From Pseudomonadota bacterium (GTDB lineage: Bacteria; Pseudomonadota; Alphaproteobacteria; Sphingomonadales; Sphingomonadaceae), in assembly GCA_023427285.1 (NCBI GenBank), contig JAEZBH010000397.1, positions 1-6,516 of the forward strand: a stretch of 6,516 bases of DNA, written 5' to 3'. The translations under genes and the position numbers were made by a program. Numbering within the stretch: the stretch's first letter is position 1; every line of letters begins with the position of its first letter. A model generated the notes under the pieces. The model saw nothing but the letters and a program-made list of their open reading frames with translations. It was not told where the DNA came from and made no database searches. Positions 1 to 5,089 of this stretch are shown here, piece after piece.

Positions 1-1188
1 ACCATGGGTGGCGGCATTGCCATGAATTTTGCAAATGCCTGTATTCCAGTCCCCGTTCTGGAGGTGAGCGAGGACGGTCTGGCGCGTGGACTGGCAACGG
101 TTCGCAAGAATTATGAAAGCGCCGCCAAGCGAGGCCGCATGACGCTTGAGCAGGTGGAGGAGCGCATGGCGCTGATCCACCCCACGCTGTCTTACGATGA
201 CCTGAAAACTGCGGATTTGATTATCGAGGCCGTGTTCGAAACGCTGGAGGTGAAACGCCAGGTGTTCACCCGGCTGGATGCCATTGCCAAGCCGGGGGCG
301 ATTTTGGCGTCCAACACCTCGTACCTTTCGATTGATGCCATTGCCGCGTTCACCTCGCGACCTGAGGACGTGATTGGCTTGCATTTTTTCTCGCCCGCCA
401 ATGTGATGAAGCTGCTGGAAATTGTGCGCGGCGCGAAAACCGCGCCGGATGTGCTGATGACCGCGCTCACGCTTGCCAAGCGCATCAAGAAGGTGGGCGT
501 CGTCACCGGTAATTGCCATGGGTTTATCGGTAACCGCATGTTGCAGGGCTATCGCCGCGAGGCGGGGCTTCTGGTGCTGGAAGGGGCGTCTCCCGCTCAG
601 GTGGACAAGGCGCTCTACGATTTCGGGATGCCGATGGGCGTCATGCAAATGGGCGACATGGCGGGGCAGGATATCGCTTACCGCTCGCGTCAGGAAATGT
701 CTGTGGATGACTATGATCCCATGGCGTATCGCGTGGCGGATCGGCTGGTGGAAATGGGCCGGTTGGGGCTGAAAACCGGTGCGGGTATCTACGATTATGA
801 CGAGGGCAGCCGCACGCCGAAGCCCTCGTCAGTGACCGAGAAAATCATTGAGGAAGTGCGAGCGGACTACGGCATCACCCCGCGCCAGATTTCCGATGAG
901 GAAATTGTAGAGCGCTGCTTCCTCGCCATGGTCAATATCGGCTGTGAAATTCTGCGCGAGGGCATCACCTATCGGGCGAGCGACATCGATACGGTTTACA
1001 TCAATGGATACGGTTTTCCCGCTTATCGCGGCGGGCCAATGTTCTGGGCAGAAAACGAGATCGGCCTTGCCAACGCGCTGGAGAAAATCCGGCACTATGC
1101 TGCAACGGTAAGCGCGCGCTGGTGGGCGCCGTCGCCGCTGCTGGAGAAATTGGTGGCCGAGGGGAAAGGCTTCTCTGAGATCGGGTGA
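1..1188 (+). CDS. Bifunctional enoyl-CoA hydratase / 3-hydroxyacyl-CoA dehydrogenase (FadB/FadJ-like), C-terminal 395 residues, 5' end missing
   Basis: This is the dehydrogenase half of a cytosolic beta-oxidation enzyme that oxidises (S)-3-hydroxyacyl-CoA to 3-ketoacyl-CoA with NAD. The first codon is Thr, followed by MGGGIAM, the middle of the GxGTMGxGIA nucleotide-binding loop. The frame is therefore open to the left, and the ATG at base 4 is internal, not a start. Numbering from base 1, the catalytic set of 3-hydroxyacyl-CoA dehydrogenases is present with family spacing: S107 (in SNTSYLSI), H128 (in GLHFFSP), E140 (in KLLEIV) and N178 (in FIGNRM). They correspond to S137, H158, E170 and N208 of the mammalian enzyme. 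A second helical dehydrogenase domain follows (about 300-385, with INGYGFPAYRGGPMFW). The C-terminus resembles the roughly 700-residue peroxisomal-type bifunctional enzymes. An N-terminal crotonase domain of about 300 residues is inferred to lie outside the window. A stand-alone HBD-type dehydrogenase is less likely because of the duplicated C-terminal domain. Confidence 0.93.
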   Translation, partial: TMGGGIAMNFANACIPVPVLEVSEDGLARGLATVRKNYESAAKRGRMTLEQVEERMALIHPTLSYDDLKTADLIIEAVFETLEVKRQVFTRLDAIAKPGAILASNTSYLSIDAIAAFTSRPEDVIGLHFFSPANVMKLLEIVRGAKTAPDVLMTALTLAKRIKKVGVVTGNCHGFIGNRMLQGYRREAGLLVLEGASPAQVDKALYDFGMPMGVMQMGDMAGQDIAYRSRQEMSVDDYDPMAYRVADRLVEMGRLGLKTGAGIYDYDEGSRTPKPSSVTEKIIEEVRADYGITPRQISDEEIVERCFLAMVNIGCEILREGITYRASDIDTVYINGYGFPAYRGGPMFWAENEIGLANALEKIRHYAATVSARWWAPSPLLEKLVAEGKGFSEIG

Positions 1189-1378
1189 AAATAAATGATG
1201 CGAGGGTCCCCGTTCGTGGAGGCGAGCATCGGAAAGTTCCCCTCGCGCTCCCATTCGTTTTAAGGGCCGAGCCCGGCATCAAACGCACGGCCCTATTAAC
1301 AAAATGTGAGGTGCAGGAGGGACAGTGTTCCTCCTGCAAAACAAAAATAAATCTTCTAGCAGACGAGGCGCGACGCGG
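1189..1378. other. Intergenic gap with nested inverted repeats
   Basis: No gene is convincing in this 190-base gap. It contains three inverted repeats: GCGAGGG at 1200-1206 against CCCTCGC at 1240-1246; AGGGCCG at 1263-1269 against CGGCCCT at 1288-1294; and the much stronger hairpin at 1312-1338, listed separately. The first two lack a following T-run, so they are not clear intrinsic terminators for the upstream gene. An A-rich stretch (1338-1351) follows the last hairpin. The gap must carry the end of the acyl-CoA gene transcript and probably the promoter and leader of sdaA, but I found no good -35/-10 pair. Confidence 0.5.
1312..1338 (+). promoter_or_regulatory. Hairpin enclosing an AGGAGG Shine-Dalgarno sequence in the sdaA leader
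   Basis: Bases 1312-1323 pair with 1327-1338 to give a 12-bp stem (eleven Watson-Crick pairs and one G-T at 1321/1329) and a three-base loop, AGT (1324-1326). The 5' arm contains AGGAGG at 1315-1320 and the 3' arm contains the matching CCTCCT. A GTG at 1325-1327, in the loop and in frame with sdaA, lies four bases after AGGAGG. It would add 18 residues to the serine dehydratase. The hairpin is followed by A-rich rather than T-rich sequence on the + strand, so it is not an intrinsic terminator in that direction. A role in controlling translation or mRNA stability is an inference. Confidence 0.5.
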
Positions 1379-2755
1379 ATGTTTTTGAGCCTGTTCGATG
1401 TGTTCAAGGTGGGGATTGGTCCGTCCAGTTCGCATACGGTCGGCCCCATGCTGGCGGCGGCGCGCTTCGTCAATGGTTTGACTGGCAGCGGCAGGCTGGA
1501 TGCGGTGGCCCGCGTGCAGGTGGAGCTGTTTGGCTCGCTGGCGCTGACGGGTTTGGGTCACGCGACAGACCGGGCTGTGCTGCTCGGGCTGGAAGGGCAT
1601 TTGCCGCAGGTCATCGCGCCGGAAATTATTGAGCCGGCAGTTACCCGCATCCGCACCGAACACCGGCTGAAGCTGGCGGGGCAGAAGGAAATACCGTTTG
1701 ATCTGAGGGCTGACCTGATTTTGGAATTCGAAGTCCGGCTGCCTTATCATGTCAACGGCATGCGTTTTACGGCGTTCGATGCGAACGGCGAGACGGTGGC
1801 GCGAGAGATTTATTATTCCATCGGCGGCGGCTTCGTTGTCAGCGAGGAGGAAGCCGGACGCAACAGCGCGCCTGACGATGGTGCTGTCGTTCCCCACCAG
1901 TTCAATACGGCGGCAGAGTTGCTGGAAATAGGCGAGAAGACCGGGCTCAGCATTGCCGAGATCATGATGCAGAACGAGACGGTGCTGCGCCCGCGCGCCG
2001 AGGTGGAGGCGGGAATTGACGCGCTGTGGCAGGTGATGGATGCCTGCATATCGCGCGGGTGCCGGGAGGAGGGCGTGCTGCCGGGCGGCCTCAAGGTTCC
2101 TCGCCGTGCGCCTGAGTTGTTCAAGAAAATGCAGGAGCGGCTGGAGCGATCGCTCCGCGACCCAATGGCGGTGATGGACTGGGTGAACCTGTGGGCCATG
2201 GCCGTCAATGAAGAGAACGCGGCGGGCGGACGGGTGGTGACGGCCCCGACCAACGGCGCGGCGGGTATTATTCCGGCGGTGCTGCGCTATTACGACCGCT
2301 TCTGCAACAGCAACCCTGAGGGTATGCGCACCTTCCTTTTGACTGCCGCAGCCATTGCCGGACTGTTCAAGCGCAATGCCTCTATTTCCGGTGCTGAGGT
2401 GGGGTGTCAGGGTGAAGTGGGTGTTGCCTGTTCCATGGCGGCGGCGGGCCTGACGGCGGCGCTGGGCGGCACCAATGCGCAGGTCGAGAACGCAGCCGAG
2501 ATCGGCATGGAGCACAACCTTGGGCTCACCTGCGATCCGGTGGGCGGTCTGGTGCAAATTCCCTGCATCGAGCGCAATGCCATGGGCGCGATCAAGGCCA
2601 TTGATGCCTCGCGCCTCGCCATGATGGGCGATGGCACGCACATGGTTCCGCTCGACAAGGTGATCGAGACCATGCGGCAGACCGGGCTTGATATGTCTTC
2701 CAAGTACAAGGAAACGTCTCAAGGCGGGCTGGCCGTGAACATGGCGGAGTGCTGA
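1379..2755 (+). CDS. sdaA: L-serine dehydratase (L-serine ammonia-lyase), iron-sulfur type, single chain
   Basis: This cytosolic enzyme deaminates L-serine to pyruvate and ammonia using a [4Fe-4S] cluster. The ATG at 1379 gives [20 protein letters not shown], the standard family N-terminus, and a 458-residue protein (family about 455-460). A weak GAGG lies at 1365-1368. The in-frame GTG at 1325 would add 18 residues with no family counterpart. The beta domain spans about 3-155 with the [10 protein letters not shown] loop (15-24) and H61 in GHATD. Known enzymes usually read GHGTD here, so the Gly-to-Ala change is a small oddity. The alpha domain spans about 185-450 with [10 protein letters not shown], and cluster cysteines C343, C385 and C396. 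The last residue is C458, after GGLAVNMAE. These positions match those I recall for the Legionella pneumophila enzyme, whose C-terminal cysteine reaches back to the cluster and inhibits competitively. The gene stands apart from both neighbours (190 and 175 bases), so it may be monocistronic. Confidence 0.96.
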   Translation: MFLSLFDVFKVGIGPSSSHTVGPMLAAARFVNGLTGSGRLDAVARVQVELFGSLALTGLGHATDRAVLLGLEGHLPQVIAPEIIEPAVTRIRTEHRLKLAGQKEIPFDLRADLILEFEVRLPYHVNGMRFTAFDANGETVAREIYYSIGGGFVVSEEEAGRNSAPDDGAVVPHQFNTAAELLEIGEKTGLSIAEIMMQNETVLRPRAEVEAGIDALWQVMDACISRGCREEGVLPGGLKVPRRAPELFKKMQERLERSLRDPMAVMDWVNLWAMAVNEENAAGGRVVTAPTNGAAGIIPAVLRYYDRFCNSNPEGMRTFLLTAAAIAGLFKRNASISGAEVGCQGEVGVACSMAAAGLTAALGGTNAQVENAAEIGMEHNLGLTCDPVGGLVQIPCIERNAMGAIKAIDASRLAMMGDGTHMVPLDKVIETMRQTGLDMSSKYKETSQGGLAVNMAEC

Positions 2756-2930
2756 TACCGTAAGGTTCCGGCGCCAATCAGGAAGACGTGCCGAAGCGTG
2801 GCAGCTGCGAGACGGAAAAGACGTGAGGCCAGCAGCGCGGGAGCGGCGGCAATGCTATGGTTTGCGCAGTGTCTGTTGCTTGCTTGCAGGCCGGAAAACC
2901 AGAGTTTCCGGTCGAGGGGTTGTCCCAGTC
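2756..2930. other. Intergenic gap between sdaA and the small unknown gene
   Basis: This 175-base stretch has no supported gene and no intrinsic terminator with a T-run behind sdaA. The reading frame of the next gene stays open back to a GTG at 2823. The extra 36 residues are Arg- and Cys-rich, no good Shine-Dalgarno precedes that GTG, and the stretch does not resemble the protein that follows, so I treat it as untranslated. The only clear structure is the hairpin at 2889-2913. Confidence 0.45.
2889..2913 (+). repeat. Inverted repeat / hairpin before the small unknown gene
   Basis: CCGGAAA at 2891-2897 is the exact reverse complement of TTTCCGG at 2905-2911, with a seven-base loop (ACCAGAG). 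Two further pairs (2889 with 2913, and a G-T pair 2890/2912) extend the stem to nine. No T-run follows, so it is not a standard terminator. It ends one base before the GAGGGG (2914-2919) that is the likely ribosome binding site of the gene at 2931. It could affect translation of that gene or act as a binding site; nothing in the sequence decides this. Confidence 0.4.
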
Positions 2931-3269
2931 ATGCCGCCTAAAAAGAACCGGCTCGTTTATCCTATTTGGTCCGATACGGGCCGCAACTTCACCTTTTCTT
3001 TTCCGCTGCACCCGCTGACCAATTCGCCGGAGCAGGTCGGAGATATTCTGGACATCGTGCTGGATGCGCTGGACCGGGAAGTGCATGCAATCGGCGCGAC
3101 GAACGGAGACGTGCTTCAGGCCCTCTCCATGGCGCTGGCGTGCCGTGCCGCGGTAATGGACGGCTCGATAGAGACCAATACGGCGCTGGCCGATGATCTG
3201 GCGCAGGAGGCGCTGGCGGCTGTGCGCGCCAGCCGCGCAAACAGCGTGACGGATCAAATGGATCAGTGA
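2931..3269 (+). CDS. Protein of unknown function, 112 residues
   Basis: I do not recognise this protein. The chosen start (ATG at 2931, MPPKKNRLVYPIW) is preceded by GAGGGG at 2914-2919, 11 bases away. The N-terminal third has a basic start, then aromatic, beta-like segments (RLVYPIWSDTG, NFTFSFPLHPLT). The rest looks like two or three amphipathic helices: PEQVGDILDIVLDALDREV, GDVLQALSMALACRAAVM and ALADDLAQEALAAVRAS. There is no signal peptide, membrane segment or metal-binding motif, so a small soluble helical protein, perhaps an oligomer or partner protein, is the most one can say. The codon use and GC-rich third positions look like the neighbours, and the sequence is well-formed and not low-complexity, which supports a real gene. 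It runs tail-to-tail with the Lrp/AsnC gene, with nine bases between the stops and no visible terminator between them. Confidence 0.7.
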   Translation: MPPKKNRLVYPIWSDTGRNFTFSFPLHPLTNSPEQVGDILDIVLDALDREVHAIGATNGDVLQALSMALACRAAVMDGSIETNTALADDLAQEALAAVRASRANSVTDQMDQ

Positions 3270-3278
3270 CGCCCAGCC

Positions 3279-3707
3279 TCAGCCGCGCTCGAATTTCCGG
3301 CTGAGAATGATGGACGACATGGTTTCGCGCACGCCCTCGATCGTGCGGATCTGATCCAGCGCGACATCAAGGTCATGCGTGGTCGGCCCCGCAACAACGG
3401 CGATAAGGTCATAAGGGCCGCTGACAGATAGAAGGCTGACGACTGCGTTGATGCGCTTCAATCCCGCCTCCACGGCCACCTGCTGCTGCGGTGCCACGCC
3501 AATCAGCACATGAGCGCGCACGCGCGTATCGGCCGCGCCCAGCCGCGCTGAATATCCCGTGATAACGTTGGTTGCTTCCAGCCGGTCGATCCGCGCCTGA
3601 ACGGTGGATCGGGCGACGCCCAGCTTGCGCGCCAGAACGGCCGTCGGCAGGCGGGCATTCTGAATGAGTAGTTCAATCAGACGGGTGTCGAGTGAGTCAT
3701 CTGTCAT
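3279..3707 (-). CDS. Lrp/AsnC-family transcriptional regulator
   Basis: This DNA-binding protein of 142 residues is at the short end of the Lrp/AsnC family (usually 145-165). The N-terminal winged helix-turn-helix begins LDTRLIELLIQNAR (6-19). The HTH itself is LPTAVLARKLGVARSTVQAR, with a recognition helix at about 33-43, followed by the wing NVITGYSARL. The C-terminal RAM/ligand-binding domain runs from about 62 to 140 and includes SGPYDLIAVV (96-105), the family's Gly-x-Tyr-Asp turn near the effector site. Members form dimers or octamers and usually respond to an amino acid. The start at 3707 is the natural one for the family. There is no Shine-Dalgarno upstream of it on the - strand, so it may be translated from a leaderless or near-leaderless mRNA. 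Because it is divergent from the oxidoreductase at 3830, it probably controls that gene and itself; this is inferred from arrangement. Confidence 0.93.
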   Translation of the reverse strand: MTDDSLDTRLIELLIQNARLPTAVLARKLGVARSTVQARIDRLEATNVITGYSARLGAADTRVRAHVLIGVAPQQQVAVEAGLKRINAVVSLLSVSGPYDLIAVVAGPTTHDLDVALDQIRTIEGVRETMSSIILSRKFERG

Positions 3708-3713
3708 AATGAC
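3703..3713. repeat. 11-base palindrome over the start codon of the Lrp/AsnC gene
   Basis: GTCATAATGAC is a perfect palindrome with one central base, and it covers the initiation codon (3705-3707, - strand). Its size suits a half-site or a small operator for autoregulation, which is common for this regulator family. A palindrome this short can arise by chance, so the call is tentative. Confidence 0.3.
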
Positions 3714-3829
3714 GAATATGTGAACAGTCCGCCGTAAATTGTCGAGCGATTTGTTCAGCCTGTCGCTCCATTTCGACCGATTGGGGGCATAAAATCAGTA
3801 AAATTTCGTAGAATGAAAAGGGGTGACTC
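3708..3829. promoter_or_regulatory. Divergent control region between the Lrp/AsnC regulator and the oxidoreductase
   Basis: This 122-base region is more A+T-rich than the flanking genes and must hold both promoters. On the + strand, two TAAAAT boxes (3790-3795 and 3799-3804) and TAGAAT (3809-3814) are possible -10 elements, but none has a good -35 at the right distance. AAGGGG (3818-3823) six bases before ATG 3830 is a good ribosome binding site. On the - strand, TCGACA (complement of 3740-3745) and CATATT (complement of 3715-3720) form a weak promoter with a 19-base spacer, whose transcript would start almost at the regulator's ATG. Exact promoters cannot be fixed by eye. Confidence 0.55.
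3741..3777. promoter_or_regulatory. Inverted repeat, candidate operator for the Lrp/AsnC regulator
   Basis: GAGCGA (3744-3749) matches TCGCTC (3763-3768), and an outer pair GTCGA (3741-3745) matches TCGAC (3773-3777), giving an imperfect dyad roughly centred at 3757. It lies in the middle of the divergent region, overlapping the possible -35 of the regulator gene. Lrp/AsnC regulators usually bind several dyads in such gaps, so autoregulation and control of the oxidoreductase are plausible. No consensus for this regulator is known to me, so the assignment rests on position and symmetry alone. Confidence 0.35.
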
Positions 3830-4930
3830 ATGCGTGATATTCTGGTTGTAGGCGCGGGCAACATCGGTGAGATGATCGCGGCTTTGCTGCTGCCGACAGG
3901 CGAATATCGCGTCACGATCGCCGACCGCTGTGAAAAGGCGCTGGCGCGCGCCACGGCGGTTGCAGGCCTTGAGCGCCTGGTGCTCGATGCAACGGACGAT
4001 GCGGCGCTGGCAGAGGCGCTGAAGGGGCGTTTTGCCGTCATTTCCGCTGCGCCCTATCATATTACCTCCCGCATTGCCCGTGCCGCCCATGCGGCAGGCG
4101 TGCATTATCTCGACCCGACCGAGGATGTTGCCTCCACCAAGCTGGTGAAAGAGTTGAGCCTTAGCGCCCGCTCGGCGCTCATTCCGCAGTGCGGCTTGGC
4201 GCCGGGTTTCATTGCCATCGTTGGCAAGCATCTGGCCGATACGTTTGATGAACTGGATACGCTGCGCCTGCGGGTGGGGGCGCTTCCCCGGTTCCCGACC
4301 AACAGCCTGACCTACAACCTCACATGGTCCACCGAGGGCGTCATCAACGAGTATCTGGAGCCGTGCGAGGCAATCGTGGACGGCAAGCTGACGCTGCTTC
4401 CCGCTCTGGAAAACGTGGAGCGGTTCTCGCTCGACGGCATGACGTTCGAAGCCTTCAACACGTCAGGCGGCCTTGGCACGCTGGGGGATACGTTGGCTGG
4501 CAAGGTGCGGCACCTCAGCTATCAGACCATTCGCTACCCCGGTCACCGGGATATCATGCGCACGCTGATCCATGACCTGCGCCTTGGCCAGAACCGCGAG
4601 TTGTTTAAGCAGGTGCTGGAAAATGCCGTGCCGGTGACGGAGCAGGACGTGGTGATCGTGTTCGCCACCGCATCCGGGCGCCGCAATGGCCGCCTGATGC
4701 AGGAAAGCTATGCCAACCGCATCTATCCGCGCCAGATGAACGGCAAGCACTGGGCCGCAATTCAGGTGACCACGGCCAGCGCCATCTGCGCCGTGCTGGA
4801 TCTGCTGGCGTCCGGCCAGCTGCCGGACAAGGGCTTCGTGCGGCAGGAAGATATTCCGCTGCCCGTCTTCCTGCGCAACCGCTTCGGTCAGGCCTATGAA
4901 ATGCACAAGCATCTCGACCTTGTGGCCTGA
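3830..4930 (+). CDS. Saccharopine dehydrogenase-family oxidoreductase, probably lysine 6-dehydrogenase-like
   Basis: This is a 366-residue soluble NAD(P)-dependent enzyme of the saccharopine dehydrogenase / lysine 6-dehydrogenase family (members about 365-400 residues). The N-terminal Rossmann fold begins ILVVGAGNIGEMIA, with G8, G10 and G13 forming the dinucleotide loop. An Asp at position 32 (TIADR), at the end of the second strand, suggests preference for NAD over NADP. Family landmarks follow: VISAAPYH, GVHYLDPTED and the CGLAPGF turn (121-127), then the mixed substrate domain with SGGLGTLGDTLAG and the C-terminal helix. Lysine 6-dehydrogenase deaminates lysine to the 2-aminoadipate semialdehyde/piperideine stage; saccharopine dehydrogenase splits saccharopine. 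I cannot choose between these, or a carboxynorspermidine-type role, by eye. The divergent Lrp/AsnC regulator supports amino-acid catabolism. A strong AAGGGG ribosome binding site sets the start, and an intrinsic terminator follows about 50 bases after the stop, so it is probably transcribed alone. Confidence 0.85.
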   Translation: MRDILVVGAGNIGEMIAALLLPTGEYRVTIADRCEKALARATAVAGLERLVLDATDDAALAEALKGRFAVISAAPYHITSRIARAAHAAGVHYLDPTEDVASTKLVKELSLSARSALIPQCGLAPGFIAIVGKHLADTFDELDTLRLRVGALPRFPTNSLTYNLTWSTEGVINEYLEPCEAIVDGKLTLLPALENVERFSLDGMTFEAFNTSGGLGTLGDTLAGKVRHLSYQTIRYPGHRDIMRTLIHDLRLGQNRELFKQVLENAVPVTEQDVVIVFATASGRRNGRLMQESYANRIYPRQMNGKHWAAIQVTTASAICAVLDLLASGQLPDKGFVRQEDIPLPVFLRNRFGQAYEMHKHLDLVA

Positions 4931-4979
4931 GGAACGCGGCTTTGTAGCTTGGCGTCTCAGACTTGCCTTTATGTCCCCT

Positions 4980-5008
4980 TGGCCGGCGCTTTGCCGGCCA
5001 TTCTTTTT
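4980..5008 (+). terminator. Rho-independent terminator after the oxidoreductase gene
   Basis: GGCCGGC (4981-4987) pairs with GCCGGCC (4993-4999), plus an outer T-A pair (4980/5000), around a five-base loop. A T-rich run, TTCTTTTT (5001-5008), follows directly. This is a textbook intrinsic terminator for the gene ending at 4930, and it makes read-through into the transporter gene at 5090 unlikely. Confidence 0.9.
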
Positions 5009-5075
5009 GATTGGAATATGTAACTGCTTGACTTGGATGGTGTTATCGAACCTGTTGGTGCCGCTGCGGACGGTT

Positions 5076-5081
5076 AGGAGG
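5076..5081 (+). promoter_or_regulatory. Ribosome binding site of the AbgT-family gene
   Basis: AGGAGG lies eight bases before the ATG at 5090, a consensus sequence and spacing. It fixes the start of the transporter. The promoter must lie between the terminator and this site. TTGACT at 5028-5033 is a candidate -35, but no convincing -10 stands 16-18 bases after it. Confidence 0.85.
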
Positions 5082-5089
5082 CACCAGAA

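Noticed and set aside
1263..1294. Inverted repeat AGGGCCG/CGGCCCT as an intrinsic terminator for the acyl-CoA gene
   Set aside because: There is an 18-base loop and no T-run after the stem (ATTAACAAAA follows), so it does not meet the criteria.
1189..1378. Glycine, SAM-II or other known riboswitch upstream of sdaA
   Set aside because: I could not match the conserved cores I know of these classes. Only generic stems are visible.
1185..1388. A 67-codon frame starting at the stop of the acyl-CoA gene, with a CSSCK motif near its end
   Set aside because: No ribosome binding site, an overlap with both neighbours, and no family-like sequence. The CxxC comes from the hairpin region and looks fortuitous.
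1001..2722. A 573-codon open frame on the - strand opposite sdaA
   Set aside because: It lies antisense to a gene with full family motifs, its translation is His/Arg/Gln-rich with no recognisable domain, and long antisense frames are expected in GC-rich DNA.
2823..2930. A 36-residue N-terminal extension of the small unknown protein from GTG 2823
   Set aside because: No good ribosome binding site at the GTG, Arg/Cys-rich composition unlike the rest, and it contains the hairpin. ATG 2931 has GAGGGG upstream.
2778..3257. A 159-codon frame on the - strand opposite the small unknown gene
   Set aside because: It is His/Arg/Gln-rich with no domain or ribosome binding site, while the + strand frame has a more protein-like composition.
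5028..5056. A sigma-70 promoter with -35 TTGACT for the AbgT-family gene
   Set aside because: The bases 16-18 downstream (around CCTGTT) do not resemble TATAAT, so I did not annotate it as a promoter.
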